From: Flavobacteriales bacterium UBA3477
GTDB lineage: Bacteria; Bacteroidota; Bacteroidia; Flavobacteriales; Schleiferiaceae
Direction: 5' to 3'
DNA: 64,000 nucleotides
Assembly (NCBI GenBank): GCA_002378005.1
Contig: DFQY01000036.1
Location: 26,725 to 90,724 of the forward strand
Under the pieces are notes generated by a model. The model searched no databases. It was given only the letters and a program-made list of their open reading frames with translations, and had not been told where the DNA came from. Position 1 is the first letter of the stretch. Every line of letters starts with the position of its first letter. Of the stretch, positions 60,244 to 64,000 are shown in pieces. A program made the translations under genes and the position numbers.

Positions 60244-61569
60244 ATGAAGATTACAGTCATTGGAACTGGATACGTAGGCTTGGTGACCGGCGCCTGTTTG
60301 GCGGACGTGGGCATCGAGGTAAGCTGCGTGGATATAGATCAAAAGAAAATCGATGGCCTGAAAAATGGTATCCTACCTATTTACGAGCCTGGACTAAAAG
60401 ATATCGTTCTCCGCAACTTTGAAAAGGGCCGATTACACTTTACCACCGACCTTTCCGAAGGCATCAAGGGTTCAGCCGCAGCCTTCATAGCTGTGGGAAC
60501 GCCCCCAGGAGAAGACGGCTCTGCAGACCTTCAATACGTGCTCGCCGTAGCAAAATCTATCGGCCAATGCATGGAAGATTACCTTGTCGTCATCACTAAA
60601 TCTACCGTGCCTGTAGGTACTGCAGAAAAGGTACGTGGTGCCGTAGCATCGACCCTGGACTCTCGTGGCGTTTCATTCGGCTTCGACGTCGCTTCCAACC
60701 CTGAATTCTTGAAAGAGGGTGCGGCCATTGAAGATTTTATGAAACCCGACCGCATTGTGGTGGGTGTAGATAGCGAGCAGGCTCAAAAAATATTAGATAA
60801 ACTATACCGTCCGTTCACCTTGAACGGCCACCCGGTAATCTTAATGGACATCCCTTCTGCGGAGATGACCAAATATGCGGCAAATGCCATGTTGGCCACG
60901 AAGATTTCCTTCATGAACGACATTGCCAACCTGTGTGAGAAAATGGGTGCAGATGTGAACTGGGTGCGCAAGGGCATTGGTTCAGATCCTAGAATAGGTA
61001 ACAAGTTCATCTACCCGGGTATTGGATACGGCGGCTCTTGTTTCCCGAAGGATGTCAAGGCCTTGGCACGCACCGGACGTGAAAACGGCCACACCATGCG
61101 CATCTTGGAAGCCGTGGAACAAGTAAACGATGCACAAAAGAGCGTACTCTACAATAAAATAAGTGCCTACTTTGGCGGCAAGCTTGAGGGCAAGACCATT
61201 GCATTTTGGGGATTGTCCTTCAAGCCAAACACCGACGACATGCGCGAAGCTCCGTCTGTGGTGATCGCCAACCTTTTGACCAGTGCCGGCGCCCACGTTC
61301 GTGCGTACGATCCGGTTGCTATGGAAGAAGCTAAGCACCAGCTCGGGGACAGCATCACCTACTGCGCGAGTGCTGAAGAGGCGTCACAAGGTGCCGATGC
61401 CCTTGCACTGATCACTGAATGGACAGAATTCCGCGTGCCGGATTGGGACAAGGTTGCCGAGGCTATGAACGGGAAGGTCTTGTTCGACGGACGCAACCTC
61501 TACCGCGGAGAAACCCTAGCGGAAATAGGGTTTGATTATTACGGCATTGGCCAAGGACAGCAGATCTAA
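60244..61569 (+). CDS. ugd: UDP-glucose 6-dehydrogenase
   Basis: 441 aa. Oxidises UDP-glucose to UDP-glucuronate with 2 NAD+. N-terminal Rossmann 'ITVIGTGYVGLVTGACLADVG', catalytic Cys in 'GYGGSCFPKDVKAL' (~262-275), 'FLKEGAAIEDFMKPDRIVVG' and the C-terminal UDP-binding domain from 'GLSFKPNTDDMREAPS'. It heads a four-gene sugar-nucleotide run: ugd, uxs (TAATG overlap), galE, rfbB. A 7/8 match to the -7 box (TAATTTTA, 60196-60203) lies about 40 nt upstream. Confidence 0.96.
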   Translation: MKITVIGTGYVGLVTGACLADVGIEVSCVDIDQKKIDGLKNGILPIYEPGLKDIVLRNFEKGRLHFTTDLSEGIKGSAAAFIAVGTPPGEDGSADLQYVLAVAKSIGQCMEDYLVVITKSTVPVGTAEKVRGAVASTLDSRGVSFGFDVASNPEFLKEGAAIEDFMKPDRIVVGVDSEQAQKILDKLYRPFTLNGHPVILMDIPSAEMTKYAANAMLATKISFMNDIANLCEKMGADVNWVRKGIGSDPRIGNKFIYPGIGYGGSCFPKDVKALARTGRENGHTMRILEAVEQVNDAQKSVLYNKISAYFGGKLEGKTIAFWGLSFKPNTDDMREAPSVVIANLLTSAGAHVRAYDPVAMEEAKHQLGDSITYCASAEEASQGADALALITEWTEFRVPDWDKVAEAMNGKVLFDGRNLYRGETLAEIGFDYYGIGQGQQI

Positions 61570-62555
61570 TGGCAAGAGTACTCATCACAGGCGCAGCAGG
61601 ATTTTTAGGTTCTCATTTATGTGACCGATTCATTGCTAATGGCGATGAGGTTCTCGCTATGGACAACCTGATTACTGGGAACATGGATAATTTGGAGCAC
61701 CTTAGTGGCCATCCAAAGTTCACGTTCTACCACCACGATGTAAGCACCTTTGTGCACGTCCCAGGAAAATTGGACTATATCCTCCATTTCGCTTCGCCTG
61801 CCTCTCCTATTGATTATTTGAAAATCCCTATTCAGACCTTGAAAGTGAGCTCCCTTGGAACGCACAACCTCTTGGGTCTGGCCCTGAATAAAGGAGCGCG
61901 TATCCTAGTAGCTTCGACTTCTGAGGTATACGGAGATCCACTCGTGCACCCTCAAAACGAAGAATATTGGGGCAATGTTAATCCGGTGGGACCACGAGGG
62001 GTTTACGATGAGGCCAAGCGCTTCATGGAGGCCATGACCATGGCCTACCACACCTACCACGGATTAGAAACGCGCATTGTCCGCATCTTCAATACCTATG
62101 GACCTAGAATGCGCTTGAATGACGGACGTGTATTGCCTGCCTTTATCGGACAAGCCCTTCGCGGTGAAGACCTAACCATCTTTGGCGACGGTTCTCAAAC
62201 CCGTTCGTTCTGTTATGTGGACGACCTCGTTGAAGGGATTTACCGATTATTGATGAGCGACTATGCCCAGCCAGTCAACATAGGTAACCCACACGAAATT
62301 AGCATCAATGATTTTGCCCAGGAGATCATCAAACTCACCGGAACTAAGCAAAAAGTGGTGTTCAAGGAATTGCCGGTGAATGACCCGATGCAGCGCCAGC
62401 CGGATATTAGCAAAGCCAAGGAAATCCTAGACTGGGAACCCAAGGTCATGCGCGCTGAAGGCCTCGAACGCACGTACGCTTGGTTTAAGAACCTACCCGA
62501 AGACCGATTGTACCGCAAGGAGCATCGCGACTTCGAAGATTACAAAAGAAACTAA
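61569..62555 (+). CDS. uxs: UDP-glucuronate decarboxylase (UDP-xylose synthase)
   Basis: 328 aa. An extended SDR enzyme converting UDP-glucuronate to UDP-xylose with catalytic NAD+. 'VLITGAAGFLGSHLCDRF', 'LHFASPASPIDYLKIPIQTLK' (UXS signature), the active Ser/Thr in 'VASTSEVYGDPLVHPQ', the YxxxK in 'GVYDEAKRFMEAM', and 'RIFNTYGPRMRLNDGRV'. Directly follows ugd (TAATG), so the product of one enzyme feeds the next. Confidence 0.95.
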   Translation: MARVLITGAAGFLGSHLCDRFIANGDEVLAMDNLITGNMDNLEHLSGHPKFTFYHHDVSTFVHVPGKLDYILHFASPASPIDYLKIPIQTLKVSSLGTHNLLGLALNKGARILVASTSEVYGDPLVHPQNEEYWGNVNPVGPRGVYDEAKRFMEAMTMAYHTYHGLETRIVRIFNTYGPRMRLNDGRVLPAFIGQALRGEDLTIFGDGSQTRSFCYVDDLVEGIYRLLMSDYAQPVNIGNPHEISINDFAQEIIKLTGTKQKVVFKELPVNDPMQRQPDISKAKEILDWEPKVMRAEGLERTYAWFKNLPEDRLYRKEHRDFEDYKRN

Positions 62556-62566
62556 CCCAACCAACC

Positions 62567-63586
62567 ATGAACCAAATCCTTATCACAGGCGGACTCGGCT
62601 ACATAGGCTCACATACGGTTGTTGAGCTCATCCAAGCCGGCTATGAGCCTATTGTGATTGACAACCTAAGCGAAAGTCCCATCGAGGTCAAGGATCGCAT
62701 CGAAAAAATCGTGGGTAGAGAAATTACCTTTCGACAAGTCGAGCTGTGCGACTGCGCTGGTGTGGATGCCGTGTTTGAAGAATTCCCAAGTATTTCCGGC
62801 GTTATTCACTTCGCCGCCTTTCTATTGGTTAACGAGAGTGTCGATAAACCACTGAAATACTACCACAACAACTTATTGAGTACAGTCAACCTCCTTCAAA
62901 GCATGGAGGCCCACGGCATTCGCAACATTGTTTTCTCTAGTTCTTGCACGGTATATGGCACTCCAGAAAACCCACATGTGGATGAAAATGCGCCCGTACA
63001 ACCTGCGGAAAGCCCATACGGCAATACCAAGAAGATGGGTGAAGAAATCCTCCGAGATACCGCAGCGACCGGAACTGTGGATGTGTTGAGCTTGCGTTAT
63101 TTTAACCCAATTGGCGCCCATCCCACAAGTATCATTGGCGAATTCCAAGACGGCGAACCGCACCACTTGGTTCCCTATATCACCGAAACTGCCATTGGCA
63201 AGCGTAAGGAATTAAAAGTATTCGGGTCCGATTATGATACCCGCGACGGTTCATGCATTCGCGATTACATCCATGTTATTGATATCGCCAAAGCACATAT
63301 TTTGGCTGTTCAACATTTGATCGATGGCAAGACTAAAGGCTTTGATGTGATCAATCTGGGATCTGGAAACGGATCGACGGTTTTGGAAATGATTAGTGCT
63401 TTTGAACGCGCCACAGGAATTGCCATTCCATACAGCCTGGCGCCGCGTCGCGCTGGAGATGTACCCGCGGTGTACGCAAATATTGCGAAGGCGAAAAGCG
63501 AGTTGAATTGGACCCCAGAAAAAAGCTTAGAAGACATGCTTCGCGATGCTTGGAATTTTGAGCAGTCGTTGACCCAAGAAAACTAA
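62567..63586 (+). CDS. galE: UDP-glucose 4-epimerase
   Basis: 339 aa, normal GalE length. Interconverts UDP-glucose and UDP-galactose. NAD site 'ILITGGLGYIGSHTVVEL', catalytic Ser/Tyr/Lys in 'IVFSSSCTVYG' and 'SPYGNTKKMGEE', and 'RDGSCIRDYIHVIDIAKAH'. 11 nt after uxs in the sugar-nucleotide operon. Confidence 0.96.
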   Translation: MNQILITGGLGYIGSHTVVELIQAGYEPIVIDNLSESPIEVKDRIEKIVGREITFRQVELCDCAGVDAVFEEFPSISGVIHFAAFLLVNESVDKPLKYYHNNLLSTVNLLQSMEAHGIRNIVFSSSCTVYGTPENPHVDENAPVQPAESPYGNTKKMGEEILRDTAATGTVDVLSLRYFNPIGAHPTSIIGEFQDGEPHHLVPYITETAIGKRKELKVFGSDYDTRDGSCIRDYIHVIDIAKAHILAVQHLIDGKTKGFDVINLGSGNGSTVLEMISAFERATGIAIPYSLAPRRAGDVPAVYANIAKAKSELNWTPEKSLEDMLRDAWNFEQSLTQEN

Positions 63587-63587
63587 T

Positions 63588-64000
63588 ATGAAGAACATCA
63601 TCATCACCGGCGGCGCCGGATTTATTGGCTCTCACGTCGTTCGCTTGTTTGTAAATAAATACAGCGAGTACCGCATCATCAATGTAGACGTGCTGACCTA
63701 TGCCGGGAATCTGGAGAACTTGAGCGATATCGAGAATGCACCGAACTATGTGTTTGAGCGCGTGGATATCGTTGATGCAGCAGCCGTCGATGCGTTGTTT
63801 GACAAATACCAGCCGGAAGGGGTCATTCATTTGGCGGCCGAGAGTCATGTGGACCGTTCGATCAAGGATCCATTGGCCTTTGTGCGCACCAACATCTTGG
63901 GTACGGTGAATTTGCTCAACAGCTTTAAGCGTATTCATGAGGATTTCCAGGGCAAGCGCTTCTACCACATCAGTACCGACGAAGTATATGGAACGTTGGG
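63588..64000 (+). CDS. rfbB: dTDP-glucose 4,6-dehydratase, 5' part only
   Basis: The first 137 codons are visible; the rest is beyond the window. It starts at the ATG at 63588, 1 nt after the galE stop. 'IIITGGAGFIGSHVVRLF' (NAD site), 'DVLTYAGNLENLSD' (the RmlB-specific loop) and 'HLAAESHVDRSI' identify the family; the sequence ends just at the active-site 'ISTDEVYGTLG'. It forms dTDP-4-keto-6-deoxyglucose, the precursor of rhamnose and other deoxysugars. No rfbA, rfbC or rfbD is in view; they may follow. Confidence 0.94.
   Translation, partial: MKNIIITGGAGFIGSHVVRLFVNKYSEYRIINVDVLTYAGNLENLSDIENAPNYVFERVDIVDAAAVDALFDKYQPEGVIHLAAESHVDRSIKDPLAFVRTNILGTVNLLNSFKRIHEDFQGKRFYHISTDEVYGTL

Noticed and set aside
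1..64000. Insertion sequences, prophage genes, restriction or antiviral defence systems
   Set aside because: No transposase, integrase, phage structural, restriction-modification or known defence motif was seen on either strand.

Overview
The window looks like a piece of chromosome from a marine-type member of the Bacteroidota, most likely order Flavobacteriales (Cryomorphaceae/Schleiferiaceae-like; the genus is not determinable by eye). The evidence is sprA next to ruvA, gcvH and vanZ; several proteins with type IX secretion (T9SS) C-terminal sorting domains; alternative complex III (actA-F) joined to an aa3-type oxidase; Omp28 and DUF6029 proteins; and promoter-like TAnnTTTG (-7) boxes in place of sigma70 boxes. 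Genes fill nearly all of the DNA. No stretch over 300 bp lacks a gene (the longest gap is 177 bp, 43725-43901), and stop/start overlaps of the TAATG or TGATG type are frequent. I see no insertion sequence, prophage, CRISPR array or rRNA.

Layout. 1-1532 (-): start of a large secreted choice-of-anchor L protein, cut by the window edge. 1596-5564 (+): M20 dipeptidase, DUF255 thioredoxin-domain protein, tag. 5565-13187 (-): cyoE, two oxidase subunit III genes, subunit IV, SCO copper chaperone, DUF420 protein, a tiny CxxC membrane protein, then TolC, an efflux adaptor and tsaB. 13228-16805 (-): gcvH, vanZ, three TonB-domain proteins in a row, cysQ. 16851-24745 (-): ruvA and the giant sprA. 24852-30597: a divergent pair of T9SS cargo genes, followed on + by a TlpA-like protein, a DUF6029 barrel and an Omp28 lipoprotein-like protein. 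30594-43724 (-): actABCDEF, ctaC, ctaD, ruvB, queG. 43902-48295: SPOR protein (+), then on - a rhodanese/rhodanese/thioredoxin/DUF3089 set, a remnant of an M13 peptidase, folA-thyA, tRNA-Leu and tRNA-Gly. 48346-60141: mutS, a TrmH-family methylase, folK, sppA, yhhQ, DUF2797, GH3, DUF3050, deoxynucleoside kinase, waaA and an envelope protein. 60244-64000 (+): ugd, uxs, galE and the start of rfbB.

How it fits together. The two respiratory loci together encode a quinol-to-oxygen chain: ACIII oxidises menaquinol and passes electrons to the aa3 oxidase. Subunits I and II are co-transcribed with ACIII, while subunits III and IV, the heme O synthase and the copper chaperone sit about 20 kb away. SprA is the outer-membrane T9SS translocon, and the window supplies several of its likely cargos. 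The right end makes UDP-glucuronate, UDP-xylose, UDP-galactose and dTDP-sugar precursors for surface polysaccharide, next to the Kdo transferase of LPS.

Most noteworthy: a cluster of three CxxC thioredoxin-fold envelope proteins with a beta-barrel; an M13 peptidase reduced to an in-frame 73-codon stub; a recent 123-bp tandem duplication in the His-rich N-terminus of ActF; a TonB C-terminal domain that has lost its membrane anchor; and a recurrent arrangement in which a strong intrinsic terminator lies 13-18 nt in front of, or just inside, the next co-directional gene.
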